From NCBI GenBank assembly GCA_964019425.1, contig OZ025834.1, positions 715,452-779,451 on the forward strand: 64,000 nt of DNA, given 5' to 3'. Under the pieces are notes generated by a model. The model saw only the letters and a program-made list of their open reading frames with translations. It was not told the DNA's origin and did not search any database. The DNA comes from Flectonema sp. DT1601. Its lineage: Eukaryota; Euglenozoa; Diplonemea; Diplonemida; Diplonemidae. The first letter of the stretch is position 1, and every line of letters begins with the position of its first letter. The position numbers were made by a program, and so were the translations under genes. Positions 35,208 to 45,511 of this stretch are shown in pieces.

Positions 35208-37433
35208 ATGGGAACGGTGGACCGAAATATCCGAAATGCCATTTGCCAGGCCTTTGAAACAGGTTATTTGGGAAGTGTTTTAGCAGGTGGGCAGGCGGCG
35301 GATGTGCCAGCAGCGATGAACGAAATAAAAATCCCGAAAAAGAATGTGGAAAAGAGAGAACCTGCAACAAAGACATCGAGGATGGTATCAGCCGCGGTGT
35401 TGGAGGCTTCACTGAACAGACGGACGAAAATGCCAAAGAAATACCTGGAGATCACTCGGAAATGTAACGCAACAGAACCAGATTCTGATCTGAATGAACC
35501 CCAAGAGATGGAGGCGACTATTCATCGGGAAGAGCTCACAGCACTTGTGACACTGATGTGGCCTTTAAAAGCACCTCCGCGACAGTTTTGCATTCCAATA
35601 AATCACATCGACCTACAATGGATTGAAAAGTTAAATTGCAATCAAAAGGCGCAGGTTTCAGACTTGACTCTATTAAACATGCCGGAGGATATCTTTCTAC
35701 CGAAAGAACGGCAAAGGAAGGCAAAAACGTACACAACAGCTTCTGGTGACCCCGTGTTGCTAAACTCCCCGAGATCTGTGTTGATTGTCTTACGGCGGGG
35801 GATCGATCCCGCTGAACTACAGAAGCGACACTTCACTGACGAGTTGCGAAGTTCGCACTACGAAGAACGACGTCTCAGCGACCTTGCGAAGTTACAGAAT
35901 GAATACAAATCGATGATCCAAAAAATATCATTTCACGAACTGCTGGGTTTCTTCAGAGCATACAATCCAAGTGAGCCTTCAGTACTTCCCAATCTCGACG
36001 TCTTTGGAGAGACTAATTTAATAAGCCACGAATTCATTCCTGGTAATGGTGCAGGCGCACCTTGTCAGAGTAGTGTTGATGTTGATTTCAAGGCCTTGAG
36101 AAGAACTTATATGTTTAACAAACCGAAGAATCTAAGTGTCCCTCTAGACATCCAGAAAATAGCTCATTCTAATATCCCACCAGTACCGGACCAGACGGAC
36201 CAGATGGGATTGCACTCCTCGAGAGCCAGAGCGCAGCAGGAAAGGAACGACCCAGCATTTCAGGTTAAGAGAATCCAGAATGTGTGTGAGAAAATGAACC
36301 TGAGACCGCTACTTGCAAAGATGAACCGAACGAGAGATAAATTAGTAGCAATGGCACTGACGGATACAAATAGAAAACTCGGGAAGTTGATGGACAGACA
36401 ACATGAACAAGAAAAGCGACTCGACATATTGAGTAGACATCGAGATAGACGTCATCGTGTTGAGGATGAACGAAGACACGTTCACGAAGCGCGACAGATG
36501 CTCGATGCTTCGAAGGTTAAGCGTCGCGAAATCCAATTACAGCAACTTCAACGAAAGCAGGTGAAATCCCTCCAAGAAAAGGAAGAAAAAGAAAAGGCTT
36601 CCCTTAGACATAAGGCTATCTTATTCACTAACTTACTGGCAAGGAAAAAGCAACGTCGGGAAATTATTAGTATTCGGCTACAAGACAGAGTAGCCTCCGC
36701 AAAGGACCTGGAACAAGCGCAACTGAAAGCAAGACTTGAGAATATCGACCAAAAAGAAAAAGTAATTGAAAAGGTGACTCAACGGAAGCAAGACATGCAA
36801 CGACAGCTGAAAGAACAGGGAGCTCTAAGAAGACAACTTGGGGAGGCGAAGAAGGCCGAGACAGAAGTCAGGGTCTTAGAAACAGAGCTCGCTCGCAAAG
36901 AACAATACGAAGAAAAGTTTTCTTTAGTGGAGACGAGACTCGAGTCTTTCAAAGCGCAGAAGCAGCTGACACTGAATGAAAAGACAGAACGTGAAACCAG
37001 AGCAGCAGCAGCACGCAGACGTGTACGCGATGAACGTCTTCAATCTGAACAGATTGAACAAGAAGTAGCAGCTCAAGAGTACCTTCAAAGAGAAGTTCGC
37101 TTTCAAGAACGTCAGCAATCCCTTTCAAAACAAAGACAAGCCGCGTCACTCGTTTCCAAATTAAAATTCGAAGATCGTATGAGTGGAGTGTCCCGACGCA
37201 AGGCACGCGATGAATTCCGCCACCTCTGTATTCACGATAATATTCAGAGAAAGTCAGACAGAGTTGAAACTCTCAGCCTACAACTTGGGGTCCTTACGGA
37301 AAAGACTCGCAAGGAAAGAGAATCTATTCTTGTTGAAAAACAGCAGCGGCAAAAGGCTCTAAACGAGCTTGCGGTTAAGGCGGAGAAGGAATTATATTTT
37401 CAGACCTGCAAAGATCTCAAATATTTGGAGTGA
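35208..37433 (+). CDS. Long coiled-coil protein of unknown function
   Basis: A single 741-aa exon. The first 350 residues are a globular or mixed region with no recognised family (FCIPINHIDLQWIEKLNC, FHELLGFFRAYNPSEPSV). From about 360 to the end, the sequence is almost continuous charged coiled coil rich in Arg, Gln, Glu and Lys (for example LQQLQRKQVKSLQEKEEKE), resembling structural proteins of cilia, basal bodies or cytoskeleton. That role is only inferred from composition. The ATG follows the AG at 35195-35196 and a C-run. No upstream exon is apparent, although the start context would allow one. Confidence 0.75.
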   Translation: MGTVDRNIRNAICQAFETGYLGSVLAGGQAADVPAAMNEIKIPKKNVEKREPATKTSRMVSAAVLEASLNRRTKMPKKYLEITRKCNATEPDSDLNEPQEMEATIHREELTALVTLMWPLKAPPRQFCIPINHIDLQWIEKLNCNQKAQVSDLTLLNMPEDIFLPKERQRKAKTYTTASGDPVLLNSPRSVLIVLRRGIDPAELQKRHFTDELRSSHYEERRLSDLAKLQNEYKSMIQKISFHELLGFFRAYNPSEPSVLPNLDVFGETNLISHEFIPGNGAGAPCQSSVDVDFKALRRTYMFNKPKNLSVPLDIQKIAHSNIPPVPDQTDQMGLHSSRARAQQERNDPAFQVKRIQNVCEKMNLRPLLAKMNRTRDKLVAMALTDTNRKLGKLMDRQHEQEKRLDILSRHRDRRHRVEDERRHVHEARQMLDASKVKRREIQLQQLQRKQVKSLQEKEEKEKASLRHKAILFTNLLARKKQRREIISIRLQDRVASAKDLEQAQLKARLENIDQKEKVIEKVTQRKQDMQRQLKEQGALRRQLGEAKKAETEVRVLETELARKEQYEEKFSLVETRLESFKAQKQLTLNEKTERETRAAAARRRVRDERLQSEQIEQEVAAQEYLQREVRFQERQQSLSKQRQAASLVSKLKFEDRMSGVSRRKARDEFRHLCIHDNIQRKSDRVETLSLQLGVLTEKTRKERESILVEKQQRQKALNELAVKAEKELYFQTCKDLKYLE

Positions 37434-37714
37434 CATCAGCGATTGGTGTGCTAGTTTACAAGAACTCAAATTAGTTTATATTATCCTTGACAATGTCCTT
37501 GACAATGTTTCCTTTCTTATCTAACGGCAATTGCTCAGTCAGTTCTGTTTCTTGTTGGATGATCACTTCTGTGAAGCAGTCCAAGTTTGGTGTTTTTACA
37601 GTTACACTTACGTAATTCTATTCGGATCGTTCTTTTAATAACTTTTAACGTTAATCGAAGTGACTGCTTTAATTCTTATTCTAAATCTTTAGCAGTCTCT
37701 AAATTAGAAACGAT

Positions 37715-38257
37715 ATGACTTCTGCAGATAGTCGGTTGGCTTCGCCTGATAGTAACGTCTCGCCTAACCACTCCCCCCGCGTACTTCCAGCAAAGAGAAA
37801 TAACAAAGCGATTACACGAGACATGTTAATACCAATGCGAGAAAGAGTAGTAGTAAAAGGTGACTGGGCACCACCTTTACAGCATTGGATGTACAGTTCA
37901 TTTGAATACAAGATGTCAATAAAAGAAGATCAGGCGTTGTTTCAGTGCTGCAGGAAAATAGATTTATTAAAAGAGCGATTATCTCGAACAGAGAGCAGAG
38001 GTCATTTAATATTTGACATCGTCGCTACTCGAAAACAGATTGAACGCGGCTCCCCACTCTGGCTCGGGAGGGAGATTTATCGTTTTGTCGAGGAGAAGCA
38101 TTTTGACAGCATCTCCACGACTTTTGTTGGACTCACAGATAATACCGCAAGGCGAGTAGGAAGAGATGTTTATTGTCGTTGTGAAGATCTCAGCCCTAAG
38201 AAATATGATTTCGACGTCATTGATAACGAGAGAATGTTTATCGTCTATCCTTCGTAA
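37715..38257 (+). CDS. Unknown 180-aa protein
   Basis: A single exon of 180 aa. The first 50 residues are polar with Ser/Pro. The rest is mixed helix/strand (WMYSSFEYKMSIKEDQ, LWLGREIYRFVEEKHFD, DVIDNERMFIVYPS). No family is recognised. It lies between the coiled-coil gene and another small gene of similar size, 300 nt apart, and both contain a YKxSx motif early on (YKMSI here, YKISM in the next), which may hint at a distant pair. The CAG at 37693-37695 precedes the ATG by about 20 nt. Confidence 0.65.
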   Translation: MTSADSRLASPDSNVSPNHSPRVLPAKRNNKAITRDMLIPMRERVVVKGDWAPPLQHWMYSSFEYKMSIKEDQALFQCCRKIDLLKERLSRTESRGHLIFDIVATRKQIERGSPLWLGREIYRFVEEKHFDSISTTFVGLTDNTARRVGRDVYCRCEDLSPKKYDFDVIDNERMFIVYPS

Positions 38258-38556
38258 ATAGGAGTCAGAGTATAGCAGCTTTTGAGACTTGTTTTCGCCA
38301 ACTATTTAATTAACTGACGGCTCACTTACACACAAACGAGCTTTTTTGGGACATACTTTTCCTCTTTTTTTTTTGGCTGTGTCTGTTCATACGTTTGTTT
38401 CTTGTGTTACAAAACACCGCATTGAGTCTCGTGCTTATATTCGATGGTCAAGTTCCGATTTGTTCTGTTCTGTCAAATGGTTTGGTTTTCACCAACCAAT
38501 TCTCTTTTGGAAATTATCTAATCTATAGTTAAGTTTTCTATTCCACAGCCACACTA

Positions 38557-39105
38557 ATGATGGAACGGTTGGTGCCCCCAACGTACGTGCCTGCTCATAA
38601 GGCAACAGCACCGTGCGTTTCCGGGTTGGATTATAAAATATCAATGAGGAGAGGTATGAGAAGGCAAGCATACGAACAGGCTGTCTCAAGAGAAGCAACG
38701 CGTATCGTTGAAGACATCATCGTACCAGAACTATCAAAAGTAACGGAAGACAGCAATCATGAGAATGAGTTGAATGTTATCGTTCCTCACATTGCAATCG
38801 GTACTATTCCAAGAGATTTGCCGTCCAGTTATAAACGACGACCTTACGAGGATGCTGTTCAGGAAGTTGTTAGAGCGCTTTTACAAGAGAAGGGTCTCAC
38901 GAATTTCGTAATATCTTTGGAGTCAACCTTTACTGACAAGCTATTACCTCAGTGTGGGTTCGCTTACTTTTGGTGCCTTGCTGTACAAAATTCGAAGGTA
39001 CCACATGAGAGAGATCTGACGTTCTCGTGCACCGTACCAGCCCTGCCTCCTTCAAAAACACCCATTGTGGACACTTTGATATCACATTGTTCTACTGCTT
39101 CGTAA
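38557..39105 (+). CDS. Unknown 182-aa protein, possible Tctex1-like fold
   Basis: A single exon of 182 aa. The second half (PYEDAVQEVVRALLQEKGLT, then TDKLLPQCGFAYFWCLAV and a terminal beta segment LTFSCTVPALPP) loosely resembles the helix-helix-strand order of Tctex-type dynein light chains, but key positions are not convincing and the call is tentative. The AG at 38547-38548 (TATTCCACAG) lies 8 nt before the ATG. A second ATG follows at once (38560). The gene is intact and on the same strand as its neighbours. Confidence 0.6.
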   Translation: MMERLVPPTYVPAHKATAPCVSGLDYKISMRRGMRRQAYEQAVSREATRIVEDIIVPELSKVTEDSNHENELNVIVPHIAIGTIPRDLPSSYKRRPYEDAVQEVVRALLQEKGLTNFVISLESTFTDKLLPQCGFAYFWCLAVQNSKVPHERDLTFSCTVPALPPSKTPIVDTLISHCSTAS

Positions 39106-39437
39106 TAGTTGTTGTTAGCTGTTATTCATTGCGTGCATTGATGATTAGGAAGCTTAACGTGTGACTGTTGTAATGCAGAGGAGCAATCACCACACTACCC
39201 AAGTTTTTGTTTCGTTTCGTTTTGTATATCCAACACCTTGAGGGAGTGTTTCTACCGTTTCTTTCCAAACCTGACACCGGAGGTTGGATGAGTGCATCGA
39301 AAACTTAAGTTCTGCATTTTGTTATACTCCTCGTCAGTGGAGCGACTTAGGATGGCACGTAATTCTTGTATTCAGTGCCTCCTTTAATCATTTGCTATCG
39401 ATCTTCAACTGTGGAGTTATCTTGTTTATGGCAAAAG

Positions 39438-39826
39438 ATGGGTCGTGTGTTGCTTTTTAATTTTGCTTTTCTAACGCTGAGTTTTCATTCAAAGATTCCT
39501 TTGATCTTTTAATTGTGACTAACGCTTACTATATTTATGGATGTTCAGAGTGTACTTTCGTGTACAACACGAGAAGCACTGCAGGGAGGGAAAAAGTTTT
39601 TTGCTTCCAGGATGAAATTACTTTTCTGCACCCAACTGGTTCTGCTCTGTTTGCACAACTGAACCCACTTGTTGAAGAGCGAAGGTTAACAGACGTTGTG
39701 GTTTTTACCGCAGCTCAAGATGTGCGTAAGTAACTGTCGTCGACACATTTTGAATGAGGTCGGATATGTGTAACAGAGAACTTGTGTCATCCAATGCATA
39801 CTTCTTCCCCTCTGCGAGAGGGTTGA
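39438..39826 (+). CDS. Possible small three-exon gene
   Basis: The central exon (39549-39725) has protein-like sequence (REKVFCFQDEITFLHPTG, LNPLVEERRLTDVVVFTAA) between an acceptor TTCAG and a perfect donor GTAAGT. Joining in phase to ACAG at 39773-39776 gives a short C-terminal exon ending in TGA at 39824-39826. The best start found is a 7-nt first exon (39438-39444, Met-Gly) with a GTGTGT donor, which would give about 77 aa. The central exon is the only well-supported part; the first exon is a guess. No family is recognised. Alternatively the exon belongs to a decayed gene. Confidence 0.33.
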
Positions 39827-40421
39827 CGTTTGCCAGACAGCTTTCTGAAGCACGTGTCTAATTGACAGCTTTTGGCAGCTACATCAAACCAGGTTCGATT
39901 CTTTGTTTTCTTTTTTCGCTTCGTATGATCGCTAAGTTCCTTTCGTTTTCGAATGGAGAAGCAAAAGATCTTTTTCGCTTCCTTTCGACTCTTATTGCAA
40001 GAGAAGTTGCTCTGATTTTTTAAAAAGAAAGAAAAATAAGTAAACAGACAATCTTTACAAGTACTAGTATCCTCTTCTGTTCTTCGCATTCATTGCGATT
40101 GAATTTCCTTTTCTTGGAATTGATACTTCTTTAAGCCTTTAGGGCAGTCTCAGCTACTGCTTTAATAATAAAGATTTCACATGTCAACTGTTGCTGTTTC
40201 AATATGTCACAAGCGACTAGTTGTATTATGGTCAGTTATTAATCAAACGAGAACGTCGATACAAGAAACGGAATCTTTCTGATCGATCCTTTTTTTATTT
40301 TCGCTATTAATCTTGCTTCCGAATAATAGTTCGTTGCTCTTGGTGTGTTCATTCTAATTAAATTACAAACACAGTGTAGGGATGTCAAAGCACGCAGTCG
40401 GCAGCTGAAAAACAAACTATA
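39827..40421. other. Intergenic region
   Basis: Nothing coding is seen. The AG at 40373-40374 (ACAAACACAG) lies 48 nt before the possible start at 40422 of the next gene. Confidence 0.5.
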
Positions 40422-41961
40422 ATGGTCTGTACTACTCGTTACTTTATTCCATCAGAATATAAAATGAGCGAAAAGAGAGCTACGGTGGTGGTGGATGACA
40501 CGGATGACGATCACGAACACCATCACACGATTAACACGCCAGCAATGAACTCAAACGCTTCGTTTGCAACTTCTGGAGCCAGCACAGTAAGCAGCGTTAC
40601 ATTCAAGAAGAGGGACGGTACGGAATTGCCGTTTGCTCTTCCTATTTCAGGACCAGGTTTGGTTGTCATGTTGGCAGACAGTGACGCTGGGAGTTTGATT
40701 GTATCAGCTCAAAGTGGTAAGGTCTGGGGCTACGCGTTGGTTCCACTCCAATTTGTAATGGTGGCTCCTCTTTTCATGGCTCAGGAACTTTCTGTTCGAC
40801 TTGGTGTTTGTTCTGGAAAGGGATTGTCGAATTTAATTGGACATCATTTTGGTAAGTTTTGGAGTTCTTTCATCTCCGTTTTGTTGGTTTTGATTTGTCA
40901 GGCGGCGCTGATATCGGAATACACAGCTATTGTTGGGGTAGCTGAAGTTGTAGGAATTCAAAAGCAAACAACTATTCCGTTGTTGTCACTATTTATGTTT
41001 TTTACAGTAGCTGCTGGAACATATCAACAAGTGGAGACTGGGGCACTTGCCTTGGGTTGTATGGAGTTTGTTTTCTTTATTACCGTAATTATGGTTCATC
41101 CATCTCCGTCAACAATCGTCGAATCGATTGAGGGCGCCCGTTGGAATGATAAAGATCTTCAAATATTAGCCGCAGCTAATATCGGGGCAATAATGCAACC
41201 GTGGATGATTTTCTACCAACAGTCTGCAATCGTTGATAAAGGTGTCAAAACTGGTTCCGCAATGAGACATTCACAACGTGAAACAATATACGGGGCTTGG
41301 ATTACCCAGGCGGTTGCTGCTTCCGTCATGATCACTGCTGCTGGCACAGTTTGGGGAGGTGCTAACGCTTCCGAGAAGTCAGCAGGTTTGTATCTTTTTT
41401 TTGTAGAGGAGAAGTTATTTCGCATTGAGACCCTCTGTGCAAGGAAACACTCACTACGCTCCACCTCCAGCTGTCTAATAACAATCACCAACAGGATTCG
41501 ACACGATTCCGGAAATCAGCGAAACTTTGACTCCTTACCTCGGAGTGTTTGGAGGGAAATTACTTTTTTGCATGGGATTCCTTGGATCTGCGGCAATTGG
41601 AGCTGTTGTTGTATCACTCACAGCAATGTGGAGCGTAGCAGATCTCACAGGGACAACAAACAGTTTGAACTCATCGCTTACTGAGGCTCCTGTTCTTTAT
41701 GGAACTTACGCTCTGTTGTTGATTGTTGCTTCTACGGTTTGTCTCGGAGATATAAATACATTGGCACTGAATGTTGGTATTCAAGTTGTCAATGCATTGT
41801 TTTTACCGGTTGTACTTTCATTCATTTACTTGTTGGCAACTTCTGATGAGGTGCTTCCTTCGAAGTACATTCTGCATGGTTCCCGAAAGCTTGTTTATCT
41901 CGCAACCTTCGTGATGTGCAGCTTTATGGGAATTTATTGCTCTCTTCAAGGGATGTTTTAA
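40422..41961 (+). CDS. NRAMP-superfamily (NRMT-like) divalent metal/Mg transporter, two exons
   Basis: Exons 40422-41385 and 41495-41961 join in phase (acceptor AACAG; 109 nt intron) to give 476 aa; an in-frame ATG at 40464 is an alternative start. The N terminus is acidic with a His cluster (DDDHEHHH). The first transmembrane segment, GPGLVVMLADSDAGS, takes the place of the NRAMP motif DPGN. Helix 6 reads IMQPWMIFYQQSA where classical NRAMPs have MPH, so the metal-coordinating methionine is absent. D-x-D-A-G plus QPW/QQSA-like helices are, from memory of the family, typical of the NRAMP-related magnesium transporter branch best known in bacteria. Mg2+ or Mn2+ uptake is therefore inferred. 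About 11 hydrophobic segments are seen and the gene is intact. Confidence 0.8.
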
Positions 41962-42166
41962 ATTTATTACTAAATTACTAAAGAAGTAGATTTTCCAACT
42001 ATTCCGCACCTGATTGATACAATTCATTGAGATGTTCGGTTAGTTCTTGTCTGTACAATATTCTTATTATTTCGTATTCATTTTGCAACGGCAGAATTAT
42101 GTTGACCTTTAGTTTATGTGCCTCATGCCAAGCCCCTTCTTGTCTTTCAGCAAATTACTCAAAACA

Positions 42167-43165
42167 ATGCAAGTTTTTGTGATGTATCCGGATTTGGGAT
42201 ATGCTGCAGTGTCAGTCACGGTTGGTGTTGATTCCAAGGTGAGCGACGTGTTGGCGGCGGCGGCTGGGGAGTGGGATATCGATCTTGAGGAAGTCGAACT
42301 CTCGTTCTCTGGTGACACTCTTTGCGAAAGTGAGCGGCTGGCAGACCATGGACTGCATGCAGGCAGCGAATTGGAGATGTGGAGGAAGAGGTTTCGATTA
42401 TTTGGTAAATGCTGGTTTGTTAATGATTCAAAACGAGAGAAGCTACTTCATTGGCTAAAAAACCACAAGAAGGAATCCTTGTACCTTGACACCTCCACAT
42501 TCTCAGAGGATGGTTGCCTCAGTGTTGAGAGCGATTTGCTGCCTTCAGAAGCCAAACAAATTTCTTTCTGCAATTCAAATTCCGACATCTCACAAGTTAC
42601 GGCTGTTGGAAATGAATTCTTGTATTCTTGTTCACAAATTTCTGCTCTCGACCTATCGGGACTTAGTAGTGTAACCACTATAGGAAATCATTTCTTGTCC
42701 CGCTGTGCAGAAATCACTGTTCTGGACCTATCAGGGCTCAGTAGTGTAACCACTATAGGAAATCATTTCTTGTCCCGCTGTGCAGAAATCACTGTTCTGG
42801 ACCTATCAGGGCTCAGTAGTGTAACTACTATTGGAAATGATTTCATGTATTCCTGTTCACAAATCACTTCTCTTGATCTTTCAAGTCTTACTGGTGTAAC
42901 CGCCATTGGATATAATTTCTTGTCTTGCAGTCCAATCACTGTTCTGGACGTATCAGGGTTCAGTAGCGTAACCACTATTGGATATGGTTTCTTGTCTTGC
43001 TGTTCAGAAATCACTTCTCTTAACCTTTCAAGTCTTTGCAGCGTGACTGAAGTCGAATCTGGTTTTCTCTATTACTGCGTCGCACTTGAATCTGTCCAGC
43101 TGCCTCAAAATAATAGAGGTCTCTTTGAAGAGCATGTTGAGCTGCGATTAATTATTGAAGTGTAG
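42167..43165 (+). CDS. Ubiquitin-like domain plus BspA-type leucine-rich repeats
   Basis: 332 aa from the ATG at 42167, which lies 16 nt after the TTTCAG at 42145-42150. Residues 1-75 align well with ubiquitin (MQVFV start, LSFSGDTL matching the LIFAGKQL strand, LADHGLHAGSELEM matching the end). After a linker, residues about 145-300 hold seven or so 23-24-aa leucine-rich units of the form ITVLDLSGLSSVTTIGNHFL...C. Two adjacent units are almost identical at DNA level (72-bp repeat around 42670-42815), a sign of recent expansion. BspA-type LRRs are common in protist surface or secreted protein families; a ubiquitin-like header is also found in Crinkler-type effectors. No signal peptide is seen, so the protein is probably intracellular. 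A decayed paralog lies 1 kb downstream. Confidence 0.82.
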   Translation: MQVFVMYPDLGYAAVSVTVGVDSKVSDVLAAAAGEWDIDLEEVELSFSGDTLCESERLADHGLHAGSELEMWRKRFRLFGKCWFVNDSKREKLLHWLKNHKKESLYLDTSTFSEDGCLSVESDLLPSEAKQISFCNSNSDISQVTAVGNEFLYSCSQISALDLSGLSSVTTIGNHFLSRCAEITVLDLSGLSSVTTIGNHFLSRCAEITVLDLSGLSSVTTIGNDFMYSCSQITSLDLSSLTGVTAIGYNFLSCSPITVLDVSGFSSVTTIGYGFLSCCSEITSLNLSSLCSVTEVESGFLYYCVALESVQLPQNNRGLFEEHVELRLIIEV

Positions 43166-44188
43166 CTTCTTTTTATTATTCCTCAGCAAGAAGTACTTTT
43201 GAGAAAAAAAAGTGTTAGCTATTAAAAAGAAAAAATAGTCCGAGAATGAATCAGGAACTACGAAATAAGAATAGAAAAACCCAAGCAGAACGTTCAGTGG
43301 GGCAGGGAAACACAGAGATGTACAGAGCCGCCCCCGGAAAGCCTGACACCATCTGCAAGTAAAAGTATTTTCCGTTTTGATTTGTCTGAGTTAGTGAGTT
43401 TTTCTTTTTACTCCTTATTCATCTCCTCTTTGCCCTCCTTATGTCATCAAGATCTTTAAATGAACTATATTAGTGAATGCTTCTTAAAGCTGTTTTTCGC
43501 TTCTGATTACAAAAATGAAAGTACTTCTGATGTGAAGTGCAATAATTCCTTTTCAGTATTCATATAAATGCCGGACACCCGCACTCGCGGTTGCGTGTTA
43601 TACCAGGCTAATAGCTAGAAATTGTGAATTGGGGAGTTGCAGTAAAAGGATCCTTAATCTTTTGTGTCTACTGTTCCCTCCTTCGTTCCTTTCCTCTTTC
43701 TCAGTGTCTTTTTTTTTTTTTTTTTTTTTTTTTTGTACCTACAAACCCATTGTTCGGTAGAAAGAGAATTGTGGCAGCGTAACTACCTATTCCATTATTA
43801 GGATTTTCTATCGGTTGCGCACAAACAAAATAAAAGTGTGAGTGAGTAAGTAAAAAAGTGAAGTTTGCCGATTCTTTTTTTGCTTATTTCAAGTTATCTT
43901 CCTGATGTGTACTTCTGTTTTCGTTTTGCCTTCCACCATCTTAGGCTTCATCACCAACGCTTTGCGTCTTGGCAGATATCGGTTCTTTTAAAGCGAAACT
44001 TAATTATCACTTTTTACTTAACAGCGAAGATGACATTATCAGAACCCCCAGTGGTGTTAATCTCAATAGGTTGGGACTAAATTGTGCAACAAAATAAAAG
44101 AAGTCTGTTTGAGGGAATATGTTTTGCGCGTTAATCTTCTTCCAAGCCATTCATCATCACATTTCGTAGGTTACTCAAGCGAGTTAAA
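43166..44188. other. Intergenic region with a dispersed repeat
   Basis: No gene is seen. It contains a 24-T run (43711-43734) followed by the dispersed repeat listed at 43735-43895. Confidence 0.5.
43735..43895 (+). repeat. Dispersed repeat shared with 52128-52285, copy 1
   Basis: About 150 bp after a T-run. Shared blocks include GTAGAAAGAGAATTGTG, CAGCGTAACT and GAGTAAGTAA...GCCGATTCTTTTT. The second copy has the same blocks in the same order and strand, at roughly 75 percent identity by eye. Its origin is unknown; it may be an old shared 5' flank of accessory genes. Confidence 0.6.
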
Positions 44189-44602
44189 ATGCAACTTTCG
44201 GTTACGTTCCCAGACACAGGATTTCCTGACATTGTTTTCACAGCTTCTGGAGAGTCGCTCGTGAAGGATGCATTGCAGGTTGCAGCTGATGAGTGAGGTA
44301 CTGATGCTGACTTTCTTGAGCTTTCTCCGCAGGATCGCGGCTTCGAGCAGGATTTATCAAGTCTCAGTAATATTTCAGTTGTTGGAAACTATTTTCTATG
44401 TAATTGTTCATCCCTCACATCTGTTGACTTATCAAGCCTCAGCAATATTTCAACTGTTGGAGACTATTTTCTAAATAATTGTTCATCACTTACTTCCTTG
44501 GATTTAACCCTCATGAATGTGGAATCCGTTGGAAGTAATTTCCTAACGGATTGTTCATCCATTAACAGGGACGAACTGCATGCGAGCATAAGGAATTTGT
44601 AA
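44189..44602 (+). pseudogene. Decayed paralog of the ubiquitin-like/LRR gene
   Basis: From the ATG at 44189 the frame reads MQLSVTFPDTGF and follows the ubiquitin-like header of the 42167 gene up to AADE. There a TGA (44294-44296) replaces the conserved Trp codon. The frame then continues (FLELSPQD) and, after loss of the linker and first repeats, enters three leucine-rich units (DLSSLSNISVVGNYFL, DLSSLSNISTVGDYFL, a third with NVESVGSNFL) before TAA at 44600-44602. Homology on both sides of the stop and the missing middle (about 100 residues) show a truncated paralog. No splice pair that removes the stop and keeps the LRR frame was found. A stop readthrough product is possible but unlikely. 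Confidence 0.75.
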
Positions 44603-45177
44603 TGACATAAATCTTATGAAGATGATAATGACATTACGTGAACTCCCATTATGGCAGGCAATACCTCAGCAGCACTTTGTGGAACTTTTGTATAAGTGGA
44701 CTCGCTTTCCGGCCTTGAACACAGCAACACCCTAACCACAGAATTTAGTTACCATATGATACCATTAAAAGCTCAGTCTGATACAGATGTTACAATGACA
44801 CCGGCGAATATAGGACTATTGATGGTATGCGAAGAAAAAATTAAACGAAAAATAGATGACAACACAACTAATAACTCGACTGTAATAGTGAAACGAGCAG
44901 ACGTCGAAGATTAAAGTTTAAATTGGACAAAAGCAAATAAGCATTGCTAGCCCTGGCGGATTTTTATCTTAGAACGATAGCAACTTCAATATAGAATGAA
45001 GTCCCTTAGAACGTACTGATGAAGGCCTAAAAAGGGACAAGTAGTATAAGATTAAGGCTCCTGAAACTACATATTCTATTACCCTAGATGTTGAACTGCA
45101 GAAATGAATACTTTTCTTTTACTAATCTCTATTTTTTGTTCTCTCTTTTCTATACAAAAATTAATGATAACCTCACC
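44603..45177. other. Intergenic region between pseudogene and duplicated exon
   Basis: No firm gene is seen. A frame at 44699-44914 encodes a polar 72-residue stretch lacking an ATG (ends VIVKRADVED). A short motif at 45043-45082 (GTATAAGATTAAGGCTCCTG start) recurs at 51807-51840. Confidence 0.4.
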
Positions 45178-45363
45178 ATGACATCTACAGAGAAAGACGA
45201 ATACAGAAAGTACTTGAAAGAGACGATGGCGAAGATTGCAGCAATCGAAGCAACTCAGCTGGCTGATATGGATAAACTCAGCGATACACAGAGACGTCTA
45301 AAGAACCTCGCAATTGGTGAGTGTGGGGGTCTGAAAGTGATCCTTTTCTATAAACTTGAATAA
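45178..45363 (+). pseudogene. Duplicated first exon of the RHS-like gene
   Basis: A 61-residue frame starting at the ATG 45178 (TEKDEYRKYLKETMAKI, then IEATQLADMDKLSDTQRRLK, GGL) is clearly related to the first exon at 45512 (TEKEEFMKYLQETWAEI, IEAIQLAELQKK, GGL). It runs into a stop after the GTGAGT donor at 45317. Splicing from this donor to the next AGs does not enter the downstream frame, so this copy probably does not make the full protein. It may be a tandem duplication of promoter plus first exon, or a short stand-alone helical protein. Confidence 0.5.
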
Positions 45364-45511
45364 GAGAATAATAAGAACAATGTCTTACTTAACATTCCAT
45401 CATTCAACCAGTACATGACACAAACATCGGTAGGTCGTCATCGTGATACTTGCCCCAACTACCAACTCTTATCATTATTAGCAGGCAACAAACACTCCAA
45501 CAAAAAGCACC

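Noticed and set aside
44268-44474. Alternative plus-strand frame through the LRR pseudogene, or a 40-nt intron removing the stop
   Set aside because: Removing GTGAGG...CCGCAG would shift out of the LRR frame, and homology to the intact gene continues across the stop in a single frame.
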